Origin: Ruminococcaceae bacterium UBA6413
GTDB taxonomy: Bacteria; Bacillota; Clostridia; Oscillospirales; Ruminococcaceae
Reading direction: 5' to 3'
Length of the DNA: 7,412 nt
NCBI GenBank assembly: GCA_002437415.1
Contig: DJPL01000014.1
Location: forward strand, 1 to 7,412
The notes below the pieces were generated by a model that saw only the letters and a program-made list of their open reading frames with translations, was not told where the DNA came from and did no database searches. Shown piece after piece: positions 1-5,881 of the stretch (positions are counted from its first letter, which is position 1; each line of letters opens with the position of its first letter). Position numbers and translations under genes: made by a program.

Positions 1-120
1 GGACGTGTAGCGTTAAGCGTTCCAGAACTTACAGGATATATGATATTCGGGTGGTTACACGAGTTTAGCCAACACCCTAGCGGGGTGGGGGTGTGGGTAA
101 GGAAAGAGGGAGGCGTGATT

Positions 121-142
121 GAGCATTGCAAAAGCAATGCTC
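121..142. repeat. Perfect 9-bp inverted repeat with AAAA loop
   Basis: GAGCATTGC (121-129) and GCAATGCTC (134-142) are exact reverse complements separated by AAAA. No T-run follows on the plus strand, so it is not a clear terminator. It could be a remnant of a mobile hairpin element. Confidence 0.75.
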
Positions 143-185
143 CCGCTCCTCTCGTCGCTCAAGAGGAATAACTGATTTTTGGGAA

Positions 186-240
186 AACCTAAGGGACAGG
201 GAGAGGGGCTGCTAAGTCCCTTGTCCTGTTCCCTTTGGTT
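186..240. repeat. Imperfect long hairpin with alternative pairing
   Basis: AACC (186-189) pairs with GGTT (237-240), AAGGGA (191-196) with TCCCTT (230-235) and CAGG (197-200) with CCTG (225-228), with one mismatch and one bulged T. The segment AAGGGAC (191-197) can instead pair exactly with GTCCCTT (216-222), so two exclusive folds are possible. There is no adjacent gene that such a switch would obviously control. Confidence 0.5.
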
Positions 241-292
241 CTTCCCCTCACACATAGTAGCAACGTTATCTCACAGAATAGCGAACCCGAGA

Positions 293-315
293 AGTGCTAT
301 CCCGCAAAAAGCACT
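293..315. repeat. Short hairpin abutting repeat copy A
   Basis: AGTGCT (293-298) and AGCACT (310-315) form a 6-bp stem with an 11-nt loop. It lies two bases before the point where copy A begins to match copy B, so it may belong to a longer form of the repeat. Copy B is cut off by the window end, so this cannot be tested here. Confidence 0.4.
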
Positions 316-317
316 AT

Positions 318-442
318 CGGTAGCCTGCTATCGTATTAAAACTAAAACGGTATAAAAGAAATGAACTATACAAAAAAGTGAGCTGTTCGCACTATTTTTG
401 TGCTCCAACTCACTTTTCCTTTTCCGGGTTGTGTCACAACCC
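318..442 (+). repeat. Dispersed repeat copy A (long form)
   Basis: This is one of three related copies in the window and the counterpart of inverted copy B. Blocks identical to B in reverse complement include 318-332 (15 bp), 343-355 (13 bp), most of 372-417 and the palindrome 426-442. The core holds two structures. One is a hairpin with arms 374-382 and 409-417 plus an inner GCAC/GTGC stem (389-392/400-403). The other is the palindrome GGGTTGTG-T-CACAACCC (426-442). Read on the minus strand, the hairpin ends in CTCACTTTTTT and so forms a good intrinsic terminator for the S1 gene. The last nine bases of the S1 gene (434-442) lie inside the palindrome. The element has no open reading frame worth calling and no visible target duplication. 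Confidence 0.85.
372..417 (-). terminator. Repeat-borne intrinsic terminator of the S1 gene
   Basis: On the minus strand a 9-bp stem (417-409 with 382-374), with a further inner 4-bp stem, is followed by a run of six T (377-372). It starts about 17 bases beyond the S1 stop codon. In the plus direction the T-run is only four long, so termination should be stronger on the minus strand. Confidence 0.65.
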
Positions 443-1360
443 CATGAACTCGCTCACTATATACTTCGGCGCACCCGGCGTAGAATAAACCCACCTGTCT
501 ATATGCCCCTCGGTTATGAAATACGGTGCTTCAAGCGGCACACAGCCGCCGTCACAGCAGTTTACTATTATCAGCTTTATCTTCATCTTTTCGGGGATTA
601 TCGCCTTGATATAAACACACGCACAATCCCCGACCTTTATCCCGCTTTTAAGCTCCGCAAGTCCGGCAAGGTTCGGCGCAAGCTCGATAAAGATCCCATA
701 ATCCTCGATAGAACGGACAATTCCCGGCACAGTTTCCCCGACTGAAAAACGCTCTGCGTTCTGTTGCCACGTTCCCAGAAGCTCCTTATGTGTAAGACAG
801 ATATGCCCCTCATCTCTGCCCTTGACTACAGCAAAAATATCCGAGCCTACAGAAAATCTGTCGGCAGGGTGAACTATCCTCGACACCGAAATAGCGTCTA
901 TCGGTATCATTGAAGCTATACCGCACCCTATATCCACAAAGCACCCGAACTGCTCAAGGTGCGTGACCCTCGCCCCTATGATATCCCCGGGGACAAGCTT
1001 TGATATGTATTCTCTGTCTGCCGCTTCCTGTGCCGCTCTGCGTGAAAGTATCGCCACAGGCTCACTGCCCGTTTCATCTATTTTCGTTATCTTGAAGCAG
1101 ACAGGCTTTCCCACTCTCGATATCAGCGCAATATCCCTTGTAGTCCCGCTTTCAATGCCGACTGCACCCTCACTGCGCGGGATAATTCCTTTCATACAGC
1201 CAAGGTCAACGTGCATATTATGTTCCGCATCACATACGGTGCACGGCGCTTCAAGTATCGCCCCGGTTACCACCGCCTGCATAAGCGTTTTTGCCGATTG
1301 CAGTGCCGCTGTGTTCTCCTTGCTTGCAAGCCTTCTTCCCTCAGGTAAAAATTCCGTCAT
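434..1360 (-). CDS. S1-domain RNA-binding protein
   Basis: A cytoplasmic 308-residue protein of the ribosomal S1-like class, expected to bind single-stranded RNA and perhaps act in translation or mRNA handling. Three S1-type OB-fold repeats can be read: a degenerate one at about residues 29-107, a clear one at 124-196 (GDIIGARVTHLEQFGCFVDI) and another at 205-267 (PGIVRSIEDYGIFIEL). A C-terminal tail follows, with the segment RWVYSTP near residue 289. Full-length ribosomal S1 usually has four to six repeats, so this is more likely a shorter S1 paralogue found in Clostridia than the housekeeping bS1, although annotation pipelines often label it S1. The ATG at 1360 is the only reasonable start: a GGAAGGA ribosome site lies about 12 bases upstream, slightly far. 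The stop TGA and the last two residues (Gly-Leu) lie within repeat copy A, so the native C-terminus may have been altered by the insertion. The gene is monocistronic and divergent from the CotH gene. Confidence 0.85.
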   Translation of the reverse strand: MTEFLPEGRRLASKENTAALQSAKTLMQAVVTGAILEAPCTVCDAEHNMHVDLGCMKGIIPRSEGAVGIESGTTRDIALISRVGKPVCFKITKIDETGSEPVAILSRRAAQEAADREYISKLVPGDIIGARVTHLEQFGCFVDIGCGIASMIPIDAISVSRIVHPADRFSVGSDIFAVVKGRDEGHICLTHKELLGTWQQNAERFSVGETVPGIVRSIEDYGIFIELAPNLAGLAELKSGIKVGDCACVYIKAIIPEKMKIKLIIVNCCDGGCVPLEAPYFITEGHIDRWVYSTPGAPKYIVSEFMGL

Positions 1361-1423
1361 TTGAAATACCGATCCTTCCTCGTTTTGATTTCTTTTTTAC
1401 CAGTTTATGAGAGTTATCCACCG

Positions 1424-1451
1424 AATATGTTAATATAAGATTACAATTCAA
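1424..1451 (-). promoter_or_regulatory. Weak promoter candidate for the S1 gene
   Basis: On the minus strand TTGAAT (1451-1446) and CATATT (1429-1424) are separated by 16 bases, each matching four of six sigmaA consensus bases. The position, about 60-70 bases before the start codon, is sensible, but other AT-rich combinations nearby are possible. Confidence 0.3.
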
Positions 1452-1489
1452 TTTCTACAGATTTTCTGATGAAATTCTGATAATTATCG

Positions 1490-1518
1490 TTGATTTTAAC
1501 AGGTTTTTCTGCTACAAT
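1490..1518 (+). promoter_or_regulatory. SigmaA-type promoter of the CotH gene
   Basis: TTGATT (1490-1495) and TACAAT (1513-1518) are separated by exactly 17 bases, so transcription should begin near 1525. That gives a leader of about 48 bases to the ATG at 1573, but only about 12 bases with no ribosome site to the ATG at 1537. This supports the downstream start. Confidence 0.75.
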
Positions 1519-1572
1519 AGTAGTTATACAGGCGCTATGCGCCGCAACCCTCAAATTCTGAACGGAGAAACC

Positions 1573-3972
1573 ATGTTTATTCAAAGCGGAACATTAAAAC
1601 GCGCGGGACTGCTTGCCGCAGTTGCAATAATAGGTACAGCCGCCGCAATAACCTATAATACATTTCTTTCATCGGACGGCGGGCTTCCTGAGGTACTCTC
1701 CCCTCTTCAGCCTATAGCAAAGGACGATGACGGCGAGATAAAGCAGAAAACCGACATAGCATTTTCGCCCGAGGAAAGCTTTTTCAGTGAGGATATCACC
1801 GTAACGCTTACCGCAAAGGACAAGAATGCTAAGATCTACTATACAACAGACGGCAGTACGCCTACCGAAAAATCATCGGCGTACACTTCACCCATAAAGG
1901 TGCGTAGCGGAAGCGATGTCACAGCCGAAACGATAAAGGCAATAGCCGTAAGCGAGGACGGAACTTCCGAGGTATTCACAAAGAGCTATGTCACGGGCGA
2001 TAACGTAGCCGAGCGGTTTGAAGAGGGTACATATGTATTTGTGCTTTCAACAGATGATGTAAATCTTTACGATTACGAAAAAGGTATCGCCGTAGCAGGC
2101 AAGATCCGTGATGAATGGCTTGAAAACGAGTATGACGGCTCAAGAGAGGTAAATCCCACCGACCCCGCCAACTGGAATCAGGTCGGAATGGACGGCGAAC
2201 GTCCGATGTATGTCGAGGTATTCTCAAGCGGCGGTGACGCGCTTGTTTCACAACTGGCAGGCGCAAGAGTCGCAGGCGCATATTCTGCGGGTGTCGACCA
2301 GAAATCTTGGAAGCTTATAGCGAGAACCATGTACACCCCCGACAAGGGTAAATTCGGCTATCCTTTCTTCAGTGATGCTACCGATGAAAGCGGCGCGATA
2401 CTCACAAAAATAGACCGCATAGTCCTGCGCAACGGCGCAAACGACAGAGAATTTGCAGGTGTGCGCGATGAGCTTTCAATGTCGCTTGCAAAGCAGTCAG
2501 GCTACCTTGACGCACAGTCGACCGCCCCTGCGGCAGTATTCCTTAACGGTAAATATTACGGCTTTGCATGGCTTCATCAGAATTTCAGCCGCGCATACCT
2601 TGAAGAACGCTACGGCGGGACAAAGGACAATTATCAGGTAGTCGGCAAGGCTGAGGGCGATCTCGATAACGAAAACGCAGAAGGCGCAATAGCAGACTAT
2701 AATAAGATGCTTGAGCTTGCCGAAAGCGGACTTACCGACGATAAGAAGTTTGAACAGCTCTGCTCGATGATAGATATAGACAACTATATGCATTACCTCG
2801 CAATGCAATTATTTATCGACAACCGCGACTGGCCCGGCAACAACTACAAGGCATGGCGCTATGTTGCGTCCGAGGGCGAAGAGGTCACAAGCAAGTATCA
2901 GGACGGCAAGTGGAGATATTTCTTCTATGATGCCGAGTTCGCATGGGGACTTTATTCAGACGGATACGCAAACAAAACGCTTACAAAGATACTTAACGGC
3001 ACACACCCCGCAGGCGGCTCTGTACTTGTATCGGCGCTTATGGAGCGCGCCGATATGCGTGAAAAGCTTGCAAACAATATCTGCGACCTTATCGGCGGTG
3101 CATTCAGCACCGAGAACATTCTCGCTACTCTTGAACAAAAGCTTGCCGACAGCGATAAGGAACAGATGTACGCTCTGAACAAGGGCATAACCTCGGAGTG
3201 GGCAAACGAGGGTACATTTGAAAACAGCAGAAACGAAATAAGAGAATTTGCCGACAAGCGCGCAAAGATAATCCTCAGCGATATCTGCCGCAACTTTGAG
3301 ATAGACAAGGACGATACCTACAAGGTAAAGCTGAATGGTGCAAAGGGTCTTAAGGTCACCATGAACATTCAGACCGTCAAGGATACCAATACGATAAGCG
3401 CAGAATATTTCACTCCTTATAAGGTAAAGCTCACCGCAGAGGATATGTCGGGCTACACCTTCACAAGCTGGGAGATAAACGGCACGACATACACCGACCG
3501 TGAGATAACAATCGACAGCTCAATGGCTAAAAAGGGCAAGATCACTATAAACGCCCGCAGTGAAAAAACTGCCTCAACAGATGAACTGCTGTATATAAGC
3601 GAGGTCTACACAGGCGGTGACGCGGACTGGATAGAGCTTTACAACCCCAATGACAATGACGTATCTACAAGAGGTCTTTATCTGACCGATAAGGAAGATG
3701 AGCTCACCCGCTACAAGATACCGACAGTCAATGTAAAGCCGCACTCAACGCTCACAATAGTGTGCAAGAATAACAAGTCCGAAAACACACTGATGAAAAT
3801 GCAGACAAACTTCAGCCTTAAAACCGGCGAAACGTTGATACTCAGCAACGAAAGCGGAGAAATTCTCGGCAGGGTCGCAATAATCGACTGTGACGAGAAC
3901 GAATCACTCGTCCGTCAGCGTGACGGAAGCTATGCAAAGGGCACACCGACCTTTGAAAAGAACAATACATAA
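1573..3972 (+). CDS. CotH-family protein with chitobiase-like and lamin-tail domains
   Basis: A 799-residue exported or membrane-anchored protein. Residues 12-31 form a hydrophobic segment after a short basic N-terminus: a signal peptide (possible Ala-Ala-Ala site at 23-25) or an uncleaved anchor. Residues 62-140 match a chitobiase/beta-hexosaminidase C-terminal-type domain (IYYTTDGSTPT at 88-98). About 150-570 is a CotH kinase-like domain with LRNGANDREF near 285, DWPGNN at 419-424 and WRYFFYDAEFAWG at 447-459. I infer D419/N424 as the catalytic loop and D453 as metal-binding. About 583-663 is a beta-rich domain of InlB-like repeat type. 672-785 is a lamin-tail domain (DWIELYNP at 685-692). 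Bacillus CotH phosphorylates spore coat proteins; in gut Ruminococcaceae, CotH modules occur on large surface proteins, so a surface-kinase or carbohydrate-associated role is inferred. No dockerin, sortase motif or coat-protein neighbour is seen. The start at 1573 is chosen over 1537 because GGAG (1564-1567) lies five bases upstream of it. Confidence 0.88.
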   Translation: MFIQSGTLKRAGLLAAVAIIGTAAAITYNTFLSSDGGLPEVLSPLQPIAKDDDGEIKQKTDIAFSPEESFFSEDITVTLTAKDKNAKIYYTTDGSTPTEKSSAYTSPIKVRSGSDVTAETIKAIAVSEDGTSEVFTKSYVTGDNVAERFEEGTYVFVLSTDDVNLYDYEKGIAVAGKIRDEWLENEYDGSREVNPTDPANWNQVGMDGERPMYVEVFSSGGDALVSQLAGARVAGAYSAGVDQKSWKLIARTMYTPDKGKFGYPFFSDATDESGAILTKIDRIVLRNGANDREFAGVRDELSMSLAKQSGYLDAQSTAPAAVFLNGKYYGFAWLHQNFSRAYLEERYGGTKDNYQVVGKAEGDLDNENAEGAIADYNKMLELAESGLTDDKKFEQLCSMIDIDNYMHYLAMQLFIDNRDWPGNNYKAWRYVASEGEEVTSKYQDGKWRYFFYDAEFAWGLYSDGYANKTLTKILNGTHPAGGSVLVSALMERADMREKLANNICDLIGGAFSTENILATLEQKLADSDKEQMYALNKGITSEWANEGTFENSRNEIREFADKRAKIILSDICRNFEIDKDDTYKVKLNGAKGLKVTMNIQTVKDTNTISAEYFTPYKVKLTAEDMSGYTFTSWEINGTTYTDREITIDSSMAKKGKITINARSEKTASTDELLYISEVYTGGDADWIELYNPNDNDVSTRGLYLTDKEDELTRYKIPTVNVKPHSTLTIVCKNNKSENTLMKMQTNFSLKTGETLILSNESGEILGRVAIIDCDENESLVRQRDGSYAKGTPTFEKNNT

Positions 3973-3975
3973 TCA

Positions 3976-4023
3976 AATCAGCCGTACACTTGAAGGGTTA
4001 TCCCAAGTGTACGGCTGATTTTT
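3976..4023 (+). terminator. Strong intrinsic terminator of the CotH gene
   Basis: A perfect 17-bp stem (3976-3992 with 4004-4020), an 11-base loop and a T-run through 4023. It begins three bases after the TAA stop. The left arm starts with A-rich sequence, so it may also work weakly in the opposite direction. Confidence 0.9.
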
Positions 4024-4029
4024 AAAGTA

Positions 4030-4070
4030 AGAGGCTGTAACGAAATACAAAAAATTTGATCACAGCTTCT
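4030..4070. repeat. AGAGGCTGT hairpin
   Basis: AGAGGCTGT (4030-4038) pairs with ACAGCTTCT (4062-4070) through nine pairs, one of them G-T, around a 23-base AT-rich loop, followed by CGTTTTA. From memory, stems of the GAGGCTGT...ACAGCCTC kind are common between genes in gut Clostridia. Here it could be a backup terminator for the CotH gene, though the T-run is short. Confidence 0.5.
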
Positions 4071-4160
4071 CGTTTTATCAAAATTTCATTGAAATTGCGG
4101 AGCGCTCGCTTACGATGGCTTTTGCGCAATCGATTGGTATTTAAAGCACTACCACACTTG

Positions 4161-4283
4161 CCTCCCCTCGAAAAAGGGGAGGTGGCACGGCTGATACAAG
4201 TTTATCGTTTTTCGGTATATAAGTTAAGAAAATCTGACTATTATATATCACTGACACTTCCGAGCCGTGACGGTGGGGATTGT
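4161..4283. repeat. Interrupted hairpin repeat element
   Basis: CCTCCCCT (4161-4168) and AGGGGAGG (4175-4182) form a perfect 8-bp hairpin. It is followed by CACGGCT (4186-4192), whose exact complement AGCCGTG lies at 4263-4269, then ACGGTGGGGATTGT. In similar elements I recall from gut Firmicutes the two halves of the second stem are close together; here about 70 bases of AT-rich sequence separate them. It has no coding capacity. The relation to known elements is from memory and needs a search. Confidence 0.5.
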
Positions 4284-4326
4284 AATTGCTCAGCAGTTGT
4301 TTACTCTTTCCTTTGATTTCTTTATC

Positions 4327-4373
4327 AAAAAGTGAGCCGCGCACACTATCTTTTGCGCTTCGACTCACTTTTT
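4327..4373 (-). terminator. Bidirectional terminator-like hairpin after the ABC operon
   Basis: On the minus strand the stem formed by 4373-4364 and 4336-4327 ends in CTCACTTTTT, giving a T-run suited to ending the ABC operon. On the plus strand the other arm is followed by further T-runs (4369-4373 and 4375-4379), so it may also stop read-through from the CotH side. Confidence 0.65.
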
Positions 4374-4397
4374 CTTTTTCAGGTTGTGTCACAACCT
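4327..4397 (+). repeat. Dispersed repeat copy C (core only)
   Basis: It has the same orientation as copy A but only the core: a hairpin with arms 4327-4336 and 4364-4373, an inner GCGCA/TGCGC stem, and the palindrome AGGTTGTG-T-CACAACCT (4381-4397). The blocks matching 318-355 of copy A are absent. In the palindrome the outer G-C pair of copies A and B is replaced by A-T, so pairing is kept although both bases changed. It begins 11 bases beyond the stop of permease 2 on the minus strand. Confidence 0.8.
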
Positions 4398-4408
4398 CTT
4401 GCCTTAAA

Positions 4409-5146
4409 TTACACCGTTTCATATTTAACAAAATTTCTTTTCGCCGCCGTCACCGACACCCACAGCGACAGCATATACAGCACAATAACAACAGTTCCGA
4501 CAGCGCAAAGCCACATAGCCCGCGTGCCGATATTGTTCATTATATCCTCCGCAAAGCGCATCGCCGAAGCGATAAGATCCCCGCTCAGCCACGATATATC
4601 GCCGTAAAGCATATATATTACAAACACCATCACAGCCGTACCGAATACCGTGCCCTTTACCGCCTTGCCCGACTTCACACCGAACAGCAGCATAAGCGGG
4701 ATCTCGAACGCCCGCATAAAAAGCTGTATGATCATAAGCAAAAGCGGAAAAGCAGGATTTAACCCGCACCCGATAACGCAGGACAACAGCGAAAAGAGCA
4801 GCGTTTCAACCGCCGAAATTGTAAAAACAAGCAGATATTTTGATACGGTAAGCTTAGCTACGCCATACGGCACAGTGCTTGCAAAGCTGTAAAACCTTGA
4901 TGTTCTGTCACAACCGATAACCGCCGACTGTGCCTCTCCGACAACAAGATATGTCAGCACCGCCCCGACCGTAAATCCCGCCTGTATCAGAAATCGGTCA
5001 AAGTCCTCGCTTGTATCAAGCACCACAGTACCGATAAAAGCAACCACGTTAAAGAAAACCGCACTGATGATCCCGATAATAAGATCCTTTTTGCATTCTA
5101 TAAGATTTTTATATGACAGTCTGATAATCCCCGACAAAAAAATCAC
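4409..5146 (-). CDS. ABC-2 type permease, second membrane subunit
   Basis: A 245-residue integral membrane protein with about six hydrophobic spans (roughly 22-43, 52-72, 102-127, 133-156, 165-182 and 210-232). Between spans 2 and 3 it has a cytoplasmic motif with CDRTSRFYSFAS (79-90), TVPYGVAKL (91-99) and SKYL, as in the ABC-2 permease family found with YtrB-type ATPases. It probably pairs with permease 1 as a heterodimer driven by the upstream ATPase; the substrate cannot be read from the sequence. The TAG of permease 1 (5149-5147) directly abuts the GTG at 5146, indicating translational coupling. The start is uncertain: GTG 5146 has AAGG only three bases upstream, whereas an in-frame TTG at 5137 has AGGTGA five bases upstream and would give a protein beginning Met-Ser-Gly-Ile-Ile. 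The operon's last gene ends 11 bases before repeat copy C. Confidence 0.85.
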   Translation of the reverse strand: MIFLSGIIRLSYKNLIECKKDLIIGIISAVFFNVVAFIGTVVLDTSEDFDRFLIQAGFTVGAVLTYLVVGEAQSAVIGCDRTSRFYSFASTVPYGVAKLTVSKYLLVFTISAVETLLFSLLSCVIGCGLNPAFPLLLMIIQLFMRAFEIPLMLLFGVKSGKAVKGTVFGTAVMVFVIYMLYGDISWLSGDLIASAMRFAEDIMNNIGTRAMWLCAVGTVVIVLYMLSLWVSVTAAKRNFVKYETV

Positions 5147-5881
5147 CTACCTTACGTCTTTGCCGAGTATCTTGGCCGAAACCGCCGCCGATACCGCAAA
5201 CACCGCAATATTCACCGCGACCGGAATAAAGCATATCACAGCCGCGTTGTCCTGTAAAAATGTAATCACCTCAGTCAGATCCAGACCCGATCTCATACTC
5301 AGCATTATTACCGCCGTTGCGATATCGGCAGTAATATACATAAGGAAAAACGTGAAGAACGAAGCCGTTTCCTTGCCTTTGAAAAGGTAGAAGGTCGGCA
5401 ATAATAAGAAAACAAGCAAAAACAACAGCACATCAACCATTATAAAAATATCGTTCGCGGCAATATCCCTGCCCGACACCGCATAACAGCTTATAATGCC
5501 GATAATGCCCACCACAACAGACAAAACAAACACCGCCACAGTTTCGCCGAGCTTTGTGAGTGCGATAAGCCTTTTGCCGACAGGCAATGTCGACGTGAAC
5601 ATATACCAGCCGTTTCTGCGGTCGTCGCTTACCGTTCCCCAGAATATCACACTGAGCGACAACAGACACAGCACCCCGGACAGTACGCCGAAAAGCGATG
5701 TTGCCGTCATATATGTATCGTTGAAATTACTTTCCGGCAGCTTTGCAAGGTTTCCGTATTTATAGCTTCCGCAAAACAGCACCCCGAATATCATAAATCC
5801 CACTATCGAGCACAGCGCAATGATAAGCTGTTTTCTGAGATACATAATATCCTTGCGGATAAAAGCAACGGCATATCTCAT
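5147..5881 (-). CDS. ABC-2 type permease, first membrane subunit
   Basis: A 244-residue integral membrane protein with about six spans (roughly 18-37, 60-82, 113-133, 146-166, 172-194 and 213-237) and a charged N-terminus. The loop between spans 2 and 3 has DDRRNGWYMF (86-95) and TSTLPVGKRL (96-105), hallmark features of the permease family (PF13346 type) that partners GntR/YtrA-linked ATPases. It is expected to form half of the translocation path. The start is taken as ATG 5881, which overlaps the ATPase stop in a TGATG junction and has AAGGAG (5895-5890) eight bases upstream. An in-frame GTG at 5890 would add three residues but would overlap that ribosome site, so it is less likely. Confidence 0.87.
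   Translation of the reverse strand: MRYAVAFIRKDIMYLRKQLIIALCSIVGFMIFGVLFCGSYKYGNLAKLPESNFNDTYMTATSLFGVLSGVLCLLSLSVIFWGTVSDDRRNGWYMFTSTLPVGKRLIALTKLGETVAVFVLSVVVGIIGIISCYAVSGRDIAANDIFIMVDVLLFLLVFLLLPTFYLFKGKETASFFTFFLMYITADIATAVIMLSMRSGLDLTEVITFLQDNAAVICFIPVAVNIAVFAVSAAVSAKILGKDVR

Larger units (their letters stand above)
1..317. other. Gene-free region rich in hairpins
   Basis: No credible gene is seen here. The one minus-strand reading frame (55-255) gives a low-complexity peptide that follows the hairpins and resembles no protein family I know. What can be seen is structure: a short CACCC/GGGTG hairpin (73-87), G-runs at 82-85, 87-91, 95-97 and 108-110, a perfect 9-bp hairpin (121-142), a CCTCT/AGAGG hairpin (148-166), a long imperfect hairpin (186-240) and an AGTGCT/AGCACT hairpin (293-315). 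The density of hairpins directly next to a proven dispersed repeat suggests this is also repeat-derived DNA, but no second copy lies in the window to prove it. Confidence 0.5.
1361..1572. promoter_or_regulatory. Divergent intergenic region
   Basis: This AT-rich 212-base stretch separates the S1 gene (minus) from the CotH gene (plus). It carries the ribosome site of the S1 gene (about 1373-1379), a weak promoter candidate for it (1424-1451), the CotH promoter (1490-1518), and a direct repeat of TTCTGAT at 1464-1470 and 1475-1481 upstream of the CotH -35 box. No gene is seen in it. The direct repeat could be a regulator site, but nothing else supports that. Confidence 0.6.
4024..4326. other. 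Gene-free repeat and hairpin region
   Basis: No credible gene is seen. Reading frames in this stretch follow the repeats and have no family resemblance. It contains a hairpin at 4030-4070, a small inverted repeat AATTTCA/TGAAATT (4082-4096), a palindrome CAATCGATTG (4127-4136) and an interrupted hairpin element at 4161-4283. It leads directly into repeat copy C. Composition shifts from AT-rich to GC-rich over short distances, as expected for patched-together repeat remnants. Confidence 0.6.

Noticed and set aside
55..255. Minus-strand 66-residue reading frame
   Set aside because: It runs through several hairpins, has a low-complexity Pro/Ser/His composition, no ribosome site of note and no family resemblance.
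318..442. CRISPR or tandem-repeat array
   Set aside because: Only three dispersed copies exist in the window, kilobases apart and in mixed orientation, with no regular spacers.
398..745. Plus-strand 115-residue reading frame
   Set aside because: It begins inside repeat copy A and then runs antisense to the S1 gene; its first residues merely translate the repeat, and a similar peptide appears from copy C.
1414..1422. TTATCCACC, one base from a DnaA box
   Set aside because: One 8-of-9 match is expected by chance in a window of this size, no cluster of boxes is present, and neither dnaA nor dnaN is nearby.
1537..1575. Upstream ATG for the CotH gene adding 12 residues
   Set aside because: It has no ribosome site and would leave only about a 12-base leader from the predicted transcription start. 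The ATG at 1573 has GGAG five bases upstream and puts the basic segment and hydrophobic stretch at the N-terminus.
4056..4316. Plus-strand 86-residue frame and an overlapping minus-strand 96-residue frame between the CotH gene and copy C
   Set aside because: Both lie in hairpin and repeat sequence with no ribosome site or recognisable domain.
4286..4762. Plus-strand reading frames of 158 and 91 residues starting at 4286 and 4332
   Set aside because: They start in or next to repeat copy C and continue antisense to permease 2. The His/Arg-rich composition is typical of shadow frames.
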